From: Paraburkholderia dilworthii
GTDB lineage: Bacteria > Pseudomonadota > Gammaproteobacteria > Burkholderiales > Burkholderiaceae
NCBI RefSeq assembly: GCF_000472525.1
Contig: NZ_AWZT01000027.1
Coordinates: forward strand, 31,885 to 95,884
Reading direction: 5' to 3'
Length of the DNA: 64,000 bases
A program made the translations under genes and the position numbers. Positions within the stretch are counted from its first letter, which is position 1; each line of letters opens with the position of its first letter. Below the pieces are notes generated by a model. It did not search any database. It saw only the letters and a list, made by a program, of their open reading frames with translations, and was not told the origin of the DNA. Positions 8,945 through 18,416 of this stretch are shown here, piece after piece.

Positions 8945-9136
8945 GAACGGCGTCTTCGAGGGCGACGGCTGATCAATCCAATCGTCGCTTTCGAGCACAT
9001 CAGCTTCAGATCGCCTGCGAGCCAACAAACGTTCACTCGTGCAAATCGTCGTGGCTACGGTTAGCCGCAACGACGGCCGAGTCGTGTACCAAGCGAACGA
9101 AACTTGCGAGCGCGACCGGGTGAGCGTCACCGCACG

Positions 9137-9979
9137 TCAATCCGCCAAAGGCACCGTCTCACGCTCATCCGCCTCGAACCAGGCGGGATTGCGCGCCGCG
9201 ATGGGTCCGAAGGTGACCAGAATCTCACGTAGATGTGCCCGCATCGCGGCTTCCGCAGCATCCGGGTCGTGCGCGCGCAAGGCGGCGAGGATTTTCGCAT
9301 GCTGCTTGATAAGATGATCTAGCGGAGAGTCGTCCGGAAGACTCAGATAGCGCACGCGATCCATCTGCGCCTTGATGTCCTGAATCGCATCCCACGCAGC
9401 GCCGCAGTCGATCGTCTGCGCGATCGTCGAATGGAATGCCTCGTCCAGCGCGAGAAACGCGGCCGTGTCGTTCGCTTTGGCCGCAATGCGTTGATCTCGC
9501 AGATTGTCCGTCAGTTGCCTGATCTGTTCGTCGGTAATGTGTTGCGCCGCCTTGCGCGCGACGGCCGTTTCGATCGCCTCCCGGATGAAGCGGCCTTCGC
9601 GCACACGGCGCGGCGAGATGCGTTTCACAAACGTGCCGCGCTGCGGGAGCACCTGAAGCACGCCCGCCTCCACGAGCTTGATGAATGCCTCGCGCACAGG
9701 CTGACGTGAGACGTGAAACATGTCGGAGACTTCTTTCTCCGACAGCGGAGTACCGGGCACCATCTGACCCGCGAAGATGGCCTGACGCAGCGCGCGATGA
9801 ATCTGCCGTGTGATGGGCTCAGACGAATCCATTGACACCTGGGAGCGCAAGTCGGGCAGAGTCGCCCCTTCCGATTCGATTGCACCAAGACGACGGCGCG
9901 CGCGTTTTCGCGCCGGGCTCGCGAGTTCGGCACTGCCGGCGTTGATCGAAATAGCGTCGTCGGATTTTGATGCTTTCAT
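9137..9979 (-). CDS. GntR-family (FCD/FadR subfamily) transcriptional regulator
   Basis: 280 residues. A basic N-terminal tail (ARKRARRRLG) is followed by a winged helix-turn-helix (about residues 58-120; LSEKEVSDMFHVSRQPVREA and wing RGTFVKR) and an all-helical FCD effector domain with conserved D/H residues (LDEAFH; LIKQHAKILAAL). FCD regulators usually bind sugar acids or other organic acids and repress uptake and catabolic genes. It lies downstream of the ABC transporter on the same strand and has a candidate operator in its own upstream region (10040-10057). It is the likely master regulator of the 9-21 kb sugar-acid cluster. Confidence 0.9.
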   Translation of the reverse strand: MKASKSDDAISINAGSAELASPARKRARRRLGAIESEGATLPDLRSQVSMDSSEPITRQIHRALRQAIFAGQMVPGTPLSEKEVSDMFHVSRQPVREAFIKLVEAGVLQVLPQRGTFVKRISPRRVREGRFIREAIETAVARKAAQHITDEQIRQLTDNLRDQRIAAKANDTAAFLALDEAFHSTIAQTIDCGAAWDAIQDIKAQMDRVRYLSLPDDSPLDHLIKQHAKILAALRAHDPDAAEAAMRAHLREILVTFGPIAARNPAWFEADERETVPLAD

Positions 9980-10039
9980 GGCGATGGTGCGGTCAGGTAA
10001 GTAGTGAGACGCAGGCTTCGGGAACGCAGTGCGCCTGCC

Positions 10040-10057
10040 ATACTGCCATCCTACTAT
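10040..10057. promoter_or_regulatory. Candidate operator for the GntR/FCD regulator (weak copy)
   Basis: ATACT-gccatcct-ACTAT has the same 5-8-5 layout as the sites at 14708-14729 and 19660-19677, with one mismatch in the right arm and a related core (GCCATCC against ACCATAC). It lies 61 bases upstream of the regulator's start codon, a plausible autoregulatory position. Confidence 0.45.
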
Positions 10058-10105
10058 GTTTCATTATCGAGCCGGACTCTCCGAAGATCCGATACCCCGT
10101 GCGGA

Positions 10106-11068
10106 CTACCGGCGCGCGGCGGGTGCGCCGCCGGCAATCGTCGTCACTGCGATGATCAGTCCTCCGTACACGACCGCTCGCAGCCCCGCTCCCGCGCCGC
10201 TTGCGTTCAGCAGCGCGTTGATGAGAAACAGGAAACATGCCGCGCCCCATACGCCTGTCGGGCTCGCGCGCCCCCCGGATACCTGCGTTCCGCCGATCAC
10301 CACGACGGCCACCGACAGCAACATGTAGTCTGCGCCCATATCGAGCGTCGCGCCGCCGGCGAACGCGGCCAGCAGTAACGCCGCCAGCGCGACCAGCACC
10401 GAGCAGCTTACGTAGGTCGCGCATCGAACGCGCTCGACGCGCACCCCGGCAAGATTCGCCGCTTGCGCGTTCTGGCCGACGGCGGAGAGGCTGCGCCCCG
10501 CCACGAGGCGAAACAGCACGACTGCCACCAACATCGTCGCCGCCAGTGCGACGAAGGCGAGACTGGACACGCCCGCGATGCGGCTAAGCGCGAAGTTCTC
10601 AAGCATCGGCGGCGGCGCCGCGCTGCCGCGCCCCAGGCTGATCGCAATCGATTGCAGAACGAAGCTCGATGACAGCGTCGCGATGATCGGCGGAATCCGC
10701 AGCAGCCGGATCAGCGCGTAGTTGAACAGTCCGATACCGATGCCCACGCCGATCGCCACCGCGACGCCCACCAGCAACGCGCCGTCGTGCGCGCTCATCA
10801 CACGCATCGCAACGCCGCCGCAGAGCGCAATCGTCGCCGGAATCGACAGGTCGATGTTGCCCGGGCCGCTCGTCACGACGAGCATCTGCCCGAGTCCGAC
10901 CAGCACGGTAAATACGACGAATGCCGATGCGGCCGACAGCATGTTGCCAGCCGTGAACGCCCCGAACGCGATCATTGCGGCGATGCCGACAATCACTGCG
11001 CCGGCTACCGACCAGAGCCACGGCAGTTCACGCGTGCGGGCGATAAAACCGTTGTCGATGGCTTTCAC
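10106..11068 (-). CDS. Sugar ABC transporter permease (RbsC type), second subunit
   Basis: 320 residues from a GTG at 11068, whose GTGA overlaps the stop of the upstream permease gene. It has eight to ten transmembrane helices of the BPD_transp_2 type. Family marks include SGPGNIDLSIPATIALCGG near the first third and the ATLSSSFVLQSI helix. It forms the inner-membrane channel of the importer together with the preceding permease. Two different permease genes next to one duplicated ATPase gene suggest a heterodimeric channel, as in autoinducer-2 and some aldose importers. Confidence 0.9.
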   Translation of the reverse strand: MKAIDNGFIARTRELPWLWSVAGAVIVGIAAMIAFGAFTAGNMLSAASAFVVFTVLVGLGQMLVVTSGPGNIDLSIPATIALCGGVAMRVMSAHDGALLVGVAVAIGVGIGIGLFNYALIRLLRIPPIIATLSSSFVLQSIAISLGRGSAAPPPMLENFALSRIAGVSSLAFVALAATMLVAVVLFRLVAGRSLSAVGQNAQAANLAGVRVERVRCATYVSCSVLVALAALLLAAFAGGATLDMGADYMLLSVAVVVIGGTQVSGGRASPTGVWGAACFLFLINALLNASGAGAGLRAVVYGGLIIAVTTIAGGAPAARR

Positions 11069-12033
11069 TGACGACCTCCCCGTTTGCGAAACACGAGCCG
11101 CAGCGATAGCACGACGATCAGAATCAGCCCCTGCAAACCGATCTGCCATTCGGGCGCAATCTGCAAAAAGGACAGGAACGACGACGCCAGCGTCAGCGTG
11201 ACTGCACCGAGCACCGCGCCGAGCGCGGACACGCGGCCGCCGACAAACTCGCCGCCGCCAAGGATCACGCCCGCCACGGACAGGAGCGTGTAGCGCAACG
11301 CAATGTTCGCGTCCGCCGATGTCGTGAGTCCGAGCAGCGCGAGTCCGGAGCACACGCCGAACAGCCCCGCGCAGCCGAACAGCAGCGCCTTGGCCCGGAC
11401 GATCGACCATCCGAAGCGCCGCATCGCGTGCGCATTGCCGCCGACGCCGCGCAGCGCCACACCTGCTGACGAGCGCATCAGAAGCAGATGTGCTGCGAGC
11501 GCAATGCCCGCGGTCCACACGAGTGGCGTGGGAATGACCGGCGACTGGAAACCCATCAGCGTCGACAGCCATTCCGGGCTCGTGCCGCCGGGCGAAGGCA
11601 AAAGAAGCACCGAGAGTCCGTTCCAGACGAACGACAGCCCGAGCGTGACGACCACCGACGAAATGCGCCGCCATTCGATCAGCGCGCCGACCAGCGCATA
11701 GAGCACGACACATCCCGCGAGCGCGAGACAGCCTAGCCACGGCGTCTTGACCAGCAGCGTCGCACCGATACACGCGACCAGACTCACAAATGAGCCAATC
11801 GACAGATCGAGTTCGTTCGCGGTTATCACGGCAAGCTGCGAAAGCGTCGCGAACACGATCGGGACGCCCAGGTTCAGCAGCATCACCATGCCGAAGTAAC
11901 TGAACGTATTCGGCTGGATGATCACCATCGGCACGAGTACCGCCAGCAGCGACACCACCGGCAGCGCGGCGCGCAGGTCCGCGCTGCGTTTTGTCCGCGT
12001 CGAAGCCGCGTGTGCGGCCGTCGTCGTATTCAT
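11065..12033 (-). CDS. Sugar ABC transporter permease (RbsC type), first subunit
   Basis: 322 residues. The ATG at 12033 overlaps the TGA of the ATPase gene (ATGA), so translation is coupled. It is a polytopic protein with the hallmark ITANELDLSIGSFVSLVA (about residues 70-88) and a late GGGEFVGGRVSALGAV segment typical of ribose/xylose-type permeases. It partners the permease encoded at 10106-11068. The substrate is probably a sugar or sugar acid, from the cluster context. Confidence 0.9.
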   Translation of the reverse strand: MNTTTAAHAASTRTKRSADLRAALPVVSLLAVLVPMVIIQPNTFSYFGMVMLLNLGVPIVFATLSQLAVITANELDLSIGSFVSLVACIGATLLVKTPWLGCLALAGCVVLYALVGALIEWRRISSVVVTLGLSFVWNGLSVLLLPSPGGTSPEWLSTLMGFQSPVIPTPLVWTAGIALAAHLLLMRSSAGVALRGVGGNAHAMRRFGWSIVRAKALLFGCAGLFGVCSGLALLGLTTSADANIALRYTLLSVAGVILGGGEFVGGRVSALGAVLGAVTLTLASSFLSFLQIAPEWQIGLQGLILIVVLSLRLVFRKRGGRQ

Positions 12034-13526
12034 GCGGGCACCTCGTCGAAACTCGCGGCCAGCAATGCATCTTCCGTGCATCCGCTGGCGTCGAGCACGC
12101 GGGTCACCTGGCCCGCGCGAAAAACATAGATCTTGTCGCAGTAGGCGAACTCGTCGTTCTCGGTGGTGTACCAGACGAATGTGCGGCCCTTCGCGGCTTC
12201 GGCCTGCAAAAGCGTGTAGATCTCGAGCTTCGTGCCGATATCGACGCCGCGCATCGGATCGTCCATCAGCACGAGTTCTGCGTCGGATGCGAGGGCGCGC
12301 GCGAACAGCACCTTTTGCTGATTGCCGCCGGACAGCGCGAGAATCGGAGCGGACGCAGCGGCCCCGCGAATGTTGATGCGCGCCTTCCAGGTGTCGAACA
12401 ATGCACGCAAGCCTTCGCGGTCGATCCATGCCCGGCTCTTGCCGTCATACAGCGCGCGGATATCGAAGTTTTCCGCGATGCTCCAGTCGGCGAATACGCC
12501 ATCGGCTCGACGGTCGCCGGCCACGAATGCGACAGTCTGATGCGAGCCGCGCTTGCGGGCGTGCGCGTAAATCGCGAGCAGCGCGTCGGTCTGGCCCTGC
12601 CCTGCAAGGCCCGCAAAACCGACGATGCTGCCGCGCGCCGCCTCGATCCTCGTGCGTCCGCGTGGCCCGATTGCCCAACTGAACGCGGAATCGGCCGCGC
12701 TCGTTTTCGCCTCCCGCTGCGGCGATGGCTCTGCCGCTTCGGTAAACTGCCCCATCGCGCGAATGATCTGCTCCTTCTCGAGATTCGGTGCCGGCAGTGT
12801 CGAGACGATCTTGCCGTCGCGCATCACCATGACGCGATCGGCGCTTCGCAGCATCTCTTCGAGCATGTGCGTGATCAGAATGCAACTGATGCCGTTGGCC
12901 GCACACGCGCGAATATGCGCGAGAAGTTGTTGCGCGGTGTAGCGGTCGAGACTCGACGTCGGTTCATCGAGAATGACGAGCCGCACGGGCGCGTCCACGC
13001 GCGCGAAAGCACGCGCGATTTCCACCATCTGCTGCTGAGCCAGCGACAGGTCGCCAACAACGTCCGTGCCGCGCAAGCCGTGGCCCGGAAAAATCATGTC
13101 GAGCTCTGCCTCGATGGTCTGCCGCGCCCGCCTGCGCCACCCGAAGCCGCGCAGTTGCGGATGCGCCGCGCGCATGTTCTCCTCGATGGTCAGATTCGGA
13201 CACAGCGACAACTCCTGGAACACGCAGCGAATGCCGAGCGAGCGCGCGATCGGGGCATCGAAACCGTCAGCGTAACGGTCACCGTCGATTTCAATTGCGC
13301 CCTCGCTCGCGCGTCGGGCGCCTGACAATACCGACATCAATGTCGATTTGCCGGCGCCGTTATGCCCGGCAATGGCGACGCACTCGCCCGCCGCAAAATC
13401 GAAGTCAGCGCCCTGCAATGCGCGCACCGCGCCAAACGACACAGCTAGTCCGCGAATGGATAACAGCGTCGGGAGTTTCGTATGAGCGTGCGGCTCGTCG
13501 AGCGTAACGCTTCCGGAATGATTCAT
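12030..13526 (-). CDS. Sugar ABC transporter ATP-binding protein with two NBDs (RbsA/MglA type)
   Basis: 498 residues from the ATG at 13526, chosen because GAGG lies eight bases upstream; a GTG at 13562 in the same frame has no RBS. The first nucleotide-binding domain has Walker A GHNGAGKST (54-62), signature LSLAQQQ and Walker B LVILDEPTSSLD. The second has a degenerate Walker A (GLAGQGQTD) and a canonical LSGGNQQK signature. This asymmetry is usual for carbohydrate-uptake transporter-2 ATPases. It sits between the binding-protein and permease genes. Confidence 0.92.
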   Translation of the reverse strand: MNHSGSVTLDEPHAHTKLPTLLSIRGLAVSFGAVRALQGADFDFAAGECVAIAGHNGAGKSTLMSVLSGARRASEGAIEIDGDRYADGFDAPIARSLGIRCVFQELSLCPNLTIEENMRAAHPQLRGFGWRRRARQTIEAELDMIFPGHGLRGTDVVGDLSLAQQQMVEIARAFARVDAPVRLVILDEPTSSLDRYTAQQLLAHIRACAANGISCILITHMLEEMLRSADRVMVMRDGKIVSTLPAPNLEKEQIIRAMGQFTEAAEPSPQREAKTSAADSAFSWAIGPRGRTRIEAARGSIVGFAGLAGQGQTDALLAIYAHARKRGSHQTVAFVAGDRRADGVFADWSIAENFDIRALYDGKSRAWIDREGLRALFDTWKARINIRGAAASAPILALSGGNQQKVLFARALASDAELVLMDDPMRGVDIGTKLEIYTLLQAEAAKGRTFVWYTTENDEFAYCDKIYVFRAGQVTRVLDASGCTEDALLAASFDEVPA

Positions 13527-13578
13527 CCGACTTGCCTCAGAAGGATCGAAAAAGCGGCTCACGCAGAGCCGCGTGCGC

Positions 13579-14613
13579 TTACTTCTTCGCGCCCTGCACC
13601 ATGTCGACTACCTGTTCCCGCGAGAACACATTGCTTGCAACGGTGCCGGGCGCCGTCTTCGGCAAGACAGTCGGAAGCGATTCCGGCGTGACCGTGAGCG
13701 TCGGCAGCGACATATCATGCGGCAGCTTGTTGCCGGCAAGTATCTGCTGCGCGGCCCAGAACGCGAAAGTCGACGAGCCGGGGTCGGCGGCAATCGACAT
13801 CGTTTTGTAGGTGCCCACGCCCTGCTGCTGCCACCACGCGAGTTCTTCCTGGCGATTGCCGAGGATGATCGTCGGTATCTTGCGGCCGCCCGCGCGGAAC
13901 GCCTGCGCGACGCCGTAACCGTCGCCGCCTTGCGTGACGACGCCGTCGATCTGGGGCAGCGAAGGCAGAATGCCCGCCACTTCCTTCTGCGCGACCGTCT
14001 GCGTCCACTGGCCGTACACCGAGCCGACGATCTTCATGCCCGGATATTTTTTCATCTCGTCGACAATGCCCTGATGAATCTGATCGTCCACCGACACACC
14101 GGCAAGCCCGCGAACTTCGAGCAGGTTGCCTTTGCCGTTCAACTGCTTTGCAAGAAAGTCCACCTGTTGCGCGCCCATCTTGTGGAAGTCCGCCGCAATG
14201 CGATACGCGCACGGTTCCGTCACGATGCCGTCGAATGACACGACGACCACACCCGCCGCGCACGCCTGCTTGACCGAGCCGTTGAGCGCCGTCGGCGACG
14301 CGGCGTTGATGACGATTGCCTTGTAGCCCTGAAGCACGAGATTCTGGATTTGCTGCGCCTGCTCGGTCGCCTGGTTCTCGGCGGTCGTGTATGCGGGCGC
14401 ATCGGCGATGAGCCCAGCCTTCCTCGCCTGCGTGGCCACTTCGGCCCAGCTCTTCAGCTGTTGCTGGCGGAACGTGTTGCCCGCGTAGCTGTTGGACAAC
14501 GCGATCTTGTCCCTGGATGTATCGCCCGTCGCTACGGCAGCGGAGGCCGCAACGCTAAGCGCGGCCAGCGTGAAGGTGGCGAATCTTGCAACGCGAATGG
14601 AACTGGATGGCAC
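13579..14613 (-). CDS. Periplasmic sugar-binding protein (RbsB-like, type I)
   Basis: 344 residues from a GTG at 14613 preceded by AAGGAG. A Sec signal peptide (about 1-26, ending AASAAVA) is followed by two Rossmann-like lobes of the Periplasmic_binding_4 type: IALSNSYAGNTFRQQQ, GYKAIVINAASPTALN and GVVTQGGDGYGVAQAF. It is the first gene of the ABC importer operon and delivers ligand to the two permeases. Its upstream region holds the strongest copy of the shared palindrome. The ligand is inferred only from context as a hexonate or hexuronate. Confidence 0.92.
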   Translation of the reverse strand: MPSSSIRVARFATFTLAALSVAASAAVATGDTSRDKIALSNSYAGNTFRQQQLKSWAEVATQARKAGLIADAPAYTTAENQATEQAQQIQNLVLQGYKAIVINAASPTALNGSVKQACAAGVVVVSFDGIVTEPCAYRIAADFHKMGAQQVDFLAKQLNGKGNLLEVRGLAGVSVDDQIHQGIVDEMKKYPGMKIVGSVYGQWTQTVAQKEVAGILPSLPQIDGVVTQGGDGYGVAQAFRAGGRKIPTIILGNRQEELAWWQQQGVGTYKTMSIAADPGSSTFAFWAAQQILAGNKLPHDMSLPTLTVTPESLPTVLPKTAPGTVASNVFSREQVVDMVQGAKK

Positions 14614-14707
14614 GGTTGTCTCCTTGATGATCTGAATGAACGGTGGCGACTGGCTGTCGCGCGGACCGTCTTGTCGCGGCCCGTTGGTGATGCAATCATA
14701 GGTTCCA

Positions 14708-14729
14708 ACCTACTACCATACAAGTAGGT
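14708..14729. promoter_or_regulatory. Operator-like palindrome in the divergent ABC/lactonase promoter region
   Basis: ACCTACT (14708-14714), spacer ACCATACA, AGTAGGT (14723-14729): a perfect 7-bp inverted repeat with an 8-bp spacer. It lies 95 bases upstream of the binding-protein gene and 71 bases upstream of the lactonase gene. The same core with compensating arm changes occurs at 19660-19677, which supports a bound operator for the GntR/FCD regulator. Confidence 0.7.
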
Positions 14730-14799
14730 AGTTTTCCGGAATCCATACGCGCCCGGCACGAGTAACCTTCGTTTTATTCAGAGCACGTAAGGAGACCCG

Positions 14800-15918
14800 A
14801 TGAAACAACGCAAGGAATCGCTGGTATTCGTAGGCAGCCTGAATCGCGGCGTGCCGCATTTTGGAGCAGCAAACGGGCGTGGCATGACGACCCTTTCGCT
14901 CAATGAATCGACCGGTAAGCTGCGGCACCTCGCCGAGTTCCGCGACGTGGACAATCCGACCTATCTCGCGATACAGCCGTCGCGCGCAATGCTCTTTGCG
15001 ACGAGCGAACTTTTCGGCCAAACAGAAGGCTCGATTGCAGCGTACGCGTATGACGACAATGCCGGCTCGCTCACACGCGTAGGCGAAACTCATTCGACGC
15101 GCGGCAGCCTGAGCGCCCACTGCTCGACCGATCGTGACGGACGTTATGTGTTCGTCGCCAATTACGCGCATGAGACACGAGACGAACTGCCCGGCCGCCA
15201 TGTCGTCGCGTATGCGATCCAGGCCGACGGGGGGCTGTCGCCGGCTGTCAGCGAGCATGCGCACCGTGGCGCCGGGCCGCGTGCCGACCGGCAAGGCGTG
15301 CCGCACGTGCATTGCGTCGTGGCGTCGCCGGACAACCGTTTCGCGTGCGTGACCGATCTCGGCACGGACACGCTTTCAACGTATCGCATCGACCCGGACG
15401 GGCACGGCTTGCTGCCACCGGAGATCGAGCCGCTGCATCTTGCGCCCGGCAGCGGACCTCGCCATCTCGTGTTTCATCCATCGCTCGATTGCCTGTATGT
15501 CGTGAACGAACTGGGCAATACGCTTTGCCATCTCCGCTACGAGCGTGCGAGCGGCGCGCTGACGTTGCAGCAGACAATCGACGGATTGCCCGCCGACAGC
15601 CCCGCAAGTCATGCCGCCGACCTCGCAATTTCAAACGACGGCCGCTTTCTCTATGCATCGTTCAGAGGCGCGGATTGCATCGGCGTCTATGCGCTTGCGA
15701 GCGACGGCGCGATCGTCGAACGTCGCGGGTTTCATCCGAGCGGCGGCAGGACGCCGCGCAGCTTCACGCTGTCGCCATCCAATCGCTTTCTGCTCGCGGC
15801 CAATCAGGACAGCGACATCCTCGTCGTATGGCGGCGCGATGAAGCAAGCGGCTGCATCGTGGGAAAGGCCGACGAGATGAGGATCGGCACACCGATGTGC
15901 GTGAAAGTCATCGAATAG
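14800..15918 (+). CDS. Lactonase, seven-bladed beta-propeller family (6-phosphogluconolactonase/cycloisomerase-2-like)
   Basis: 372 residues with repeated blade motifs such as NPTYLAIQPS, GRYVFVANYA, HVHCVVASPDNRF, GPRHLVFHP and RFLYASFRGAD. The DxxGPRHLVFHP stretch is typical of the Lactonase family (PF10282). It would hydrolyse a sugar-derived lactone to the free aldonate in the cytosol; no secretion signal is seen. AAGGAG lies seven bases before the ATG. It is divergent from the ABC importer and shares the palindromic operator region. A role in opening a hexono-lactone before oxidation fits the neighbours. Confidence 0.87.
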   Translation: MKQRKESLVFVGSLNRGVPHFGAANGRGMTTLSLNESTGKLRHLAEFRDVDNPTYLAIQPSRAMLFATSELFGQTEGSIAAYAYDDNAGSLTRVGETHSTRGSLSAHCSTDRDGRYVFVANYAHETRDELPGRHVVAYAIQADGGLSPAVSEHAHRGAGPRADRQGVPHVHCVVASPDNRFACVTDLGTDTLSTYRIDPDGHGLLPPEIEPLHLAPGSGPRHLVFHPSLDCLYVVNELGNTLCHLRYERASGALTLQQTIDGLPADSPASHAADLAISNDGRFLYASFRGADCIGVYALASDGAIVERRGFHPSGGRTPRSFTLSPSNRFLLAANQDSDILVVWRRDEASGCIVGKADEMRIGTPMCVKVIE

Positions 15919-15924
15919 AAGCCG

Positions 15925-15952
15925 GCGTCTATAAATCAGCGTCCATAAATCA
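15925..15952. repeat. 14-bp imperfect tandem repeat between convergent genes
   Basis: GCGTCTATAAATCA (15925-15938) is followed directly by GCGTCCATAAATCA (15939-15952). One base differs. The second copy includes the stop codon of the MFS gene. It may be a slippage product rather than a functional site. Confidence 0.8.
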
Positions 15953-17260
15953 GCGCGTGACGGCGCCGTTGCGCGTTTGCGTTTCGCGGGTCGCAGCATG
16001 CCTCGGCTCGCGGATCCACACGAACGCGCACAGCGCGCCGAGCACCGCAATAGCGCCTGCGAGCACGAATGCCGCGCCGTAAGCGCCATGTGTCGCCTCG
16101 ACAATGAAGCCCGTCACCGCCGGCCCGATCACTCCTGCAAGATTCGCAAGCAGATGCACGAATCCGCCGACGCCACCCACGTTCTCGCGGCGCACGGTGT
16201 CCTGAATCACCGCCCAGTACACGGAGCCAGTAACATAGAGGAAGAAGATCGACACGGACATCAACGCGATGGCGCCTTGCGTCGTCTGCACACGTCCAGC
16301 AAAGCCGACGCACACCGCCGCCATGCCCAGACAGATGGATAGCACGAGCCGGCGCGACATCAAGGGCTTACCGGTGATGCGCAGGATCGCGTCGGTGATG
16401 AACCCGCCTCCTGCAAGCCCGATGCTGCCGAGCAACCACGGAATCACGGTCGCGATGCTCATGTCGTGTAGCGACATGTGATGCGCTTCGGTCAGATACG
16501 TCGGAAACCACGACAGGAAAAAGAACAGCACGTAGTTGTATGCGAAAAACGCGAACGCCGTCGCGAGAATGATCGGCTGGCGCAGATAAAAGCCGAGACC
16601 CGCCTTGTCACTCTGCGCGCTGTGTTCCATCGATGCTTGCGTCTGCTGTCCTGCGACGATCAGCGCAAGTTCGTTCTTCGTCACGCGGCTGTTCTGCTGC
16701 GGATGCTCGGTTGTGGTGAGCGTCCACAGCACGAGCCACGCAAAACCGATGATCATGATGACTACAAACGCCCAGCGCCAACCGAACTGAATCGCCATGT
16801 AGCCGACGACCGGTCCCGCCAGCGCGCCGCCAAGCGGCGTACCGGAACTGATGACGCCGATCGCGCTCGCCACTTCGCGACGCGGGAACCAGTTGTTGAC
16901 CATCTTGCTGTTCGATGAACTGAACGGTCCTTCGCCCATGCCGAACAGCACGCGCAACACGATCAGCGAGACAAGGCTGCTCGCAAGCGCGGTCGCGCCG
17001 CAGAACAGCGACCAGATACCCATCGCGCCGCCGAACACTTTCTTCGCGCCGATCTTGTCGGACAGCACGCCGCCCACGAAATTGAATAGTGCATAGCCGA
17101 TGAAGAAGCTGCTGAACACGACGCCCATCTGCGCGTGCGAAAAGTGCAGATCCTTCTGGATCAGCGGCGCGGCGATCGAGAGTGCTGCGCGGTCGAGGTA
17201 GTTCACGACGCCCGCGAGAAACAGCAGGCTCACGACGAACCATCGTTGGCTTTTGATCAT
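15950..17260 (-). CDS. MFS transporter, hexuronate/glucarate-type anion:cation symporter family
   Basis: 436 residues from the ATG at 17260 with GGAGAC upstream. Twelve transmembrane helices are expected. The opening RWFVVSLLFLAGVVNYLDRA and the loop GxLSDKIGAKKVFGGA are the signature of ACS-family transporters such as ExuT, GudP and DgoT. It should carry a sugar acid across the inner membrane by proton symport. It is the last gene of the manD-dehydrogenase-MFS operon, giving the cluster a second uptake route beside the ABC importer. Confidence 0.9.
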   Translation of the reverse strand: MIKSQRWFVVSLLFLAGVVNYLDRAALSIAAPLIQKDLHFSHAQMGVVFSSFFIGYALFNFVGGVLSDKIGAKKVFGGAMGIWSLFCGATALASSLVSLIVLRVLFGMGEGPFSSSNSKMVNNWFPRREVASAIGVISSGTPLGGALAGPVVGYMAIQFGWRWAFVVIMIIGFAWLVLWTLTTTEHPQQNSRVTKNELALIVAGQQTQASMEHSAQSDKAGLGFYLRQPIILATAFAFFAYNYVLFFFLSWFPTYLTEAHHMSLHDMSIATVIPWLLGSIGLAGGGFITDAILRITGKPLMSRRLVLSICLGMAAVCVGFAGRVQTTQGAIALMSVSIFFLYVTGSVYWAVIQDTVRRENVGGVGGFVHLLANLAGVIGPAVTGFIVEATHGAYGAAFVLAGAIAVLGALCAFVWIREPRHAATRETQTRNGAVTR

Positions 17261-17338
17261 GAGTGTCTCCGATAGGCCGCGTGTTGTTTTGGTGCTTCGA
17301 TGGCGGCTCGATTGATTCCTGAACGGCAAAGCGCCGTA

Positions 17339-18376
17339 TCAGTCGAAATGGATATGGACTTTCATCGACTGGTTGCGGTCGAGTGCGACTTCGAACGCTC
17401 GATTTGCGTCTTCGAGTGCGAACGAATGCGTCATCAACGGCGTCAGATCGATGCGTCGCGACGCGAGCATTTCCGCGGCGATCGCGTACTCGTCGGTGAA
17501 GCGGAACGAGCCTTGATAGCGCAACTCTTTGGCCATCACCAGATTCGCGGCCACCGGCGACTGTCCGGCCGGCAGATTGCCAAGCTGGATCACCGTGCCG
17601 CCCGCGCGTGCCGCGCGCAACGCGGTATCGAGACCCGCAGGACTGCCCGATGCCTCGATCACCACATCGAAAGTGCCGCGTTCGCGCGACCATTCGTCGA
17701 TCTTCGTCTGATCGCTTGCCAGCACGGTTTCGTCGGCACCGAGCGCGACGGCCATCTCCAGCGCTTTAGGCGCGAGATCGAGCGCGACGATGCGATGCGC
17801 GCCAGCACGACGGGCCGCCGCCAGCACGATGCAGCCGATCGGCCCGCAGCCCACCAGCAGCATTTTCGCCCCGACGAGCGTGTCCGCCTGCCTCAGCGCA
17901 TGCAGCGCCACCGCGAGCGGCTCTGCCATCGACGCCTGCGCGTAGTCGAGCGTATCGGGCACAGGCACGCACTGCCGTGCGGCTGCCGTCAGGTATTGGC
18001 GGAACATGCCCTGCATGTGCGGAAACGTCGATGCACTGCCCATGAAACGCATGTTCAGGCAATGATTCGGCATACCCTTCACGCAAAACCGGCACTCGCC
18101 GCAATTGAGGCCGGGATTGACGGCAACGCGCTGCCCGACGCGCAAACCCGTGACACCCTCGCCCAGCGCTGCGATCTCGCCCGCCACTTCGTGTCCGAGC
18201 ACAAACGGCTCGCGCACGGCGAAGTCTCCGCTTTTACCTTTGAAGTAGTACGAGAGGTCGGACCCGCAGATACCGCCCGCGCGCACGTGGATCTGTACCT
18301 GTCCCGCCAGCGGTTGCGGCGTTTCGATTTCGTCGATCCGAAGTTTTTTTGCTTCGTGGAGAACGGCTGCAAGCAT
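17339..18376 (-). CDS. Zinc-dependent medium-chain dehydrogenase, RspB/L-gulonate (idonate) 5-dehydrogenase-like
   Basis: 345 residues. The catalytic zinc motif is GGICGSDLSYY and GHEVAGE; the structural zinc Cys set is NCGECRFCVKGMPNHC; the NAD-binding Rossmann turn is VGCGPIGCI. RspB-type enzymes next to D-mannonate dehydratase have been shown in the enolase-superfamily literature to oxidise L-gulonate at C5 to D-fructuronate, which fits the adjacent manD and fructuronate reductase genes. L-idonate or another polyol acid is the main alternative. It lies 40 bases downstream of manD on the same strand. Confidence 0.85.
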   Translation of the reverse strand: MLAAVLHEAKKLRIDEIETPQPLAGQVQIHVRAGGICGSDLSYYFKGKSGDFAVREPFVLGHEVAGEIAALGEGVTGLRVGQRVAVNPGLNCGECRFCVKGMPNHCLNMRFMGSASTFPHMQGMFRQYLTAAARQCVPVPDTLDYAQASMAEPLAVALHALRQADTLVGAKMLLVGCGPIGCIVLAAARRAGAHRIVALDLAPKALEMAVALGADETVLASDQTKIDEWSRERGTFDVVIEASGSPAGLDTALRAARAGGTVIQLGNLPAGQSPVAANLVMAKELRYQGSFRFTDEYAIAAEMLASRRIDLTPLMTHSFALEDANRAFEVALDRNQSMKVHIHFD

Positions 18377-18416
18377 GATGAACCTTGTGTCTCTATGAGT
18401 TGATAGCGTCTTTGTG

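Noticed and set aside
11069..12070. A long single frame joining both ABC permease regions
   Set aside because: The upstream part is antiframe text over the first permease. The real second permease starts at the GTG at 11068.
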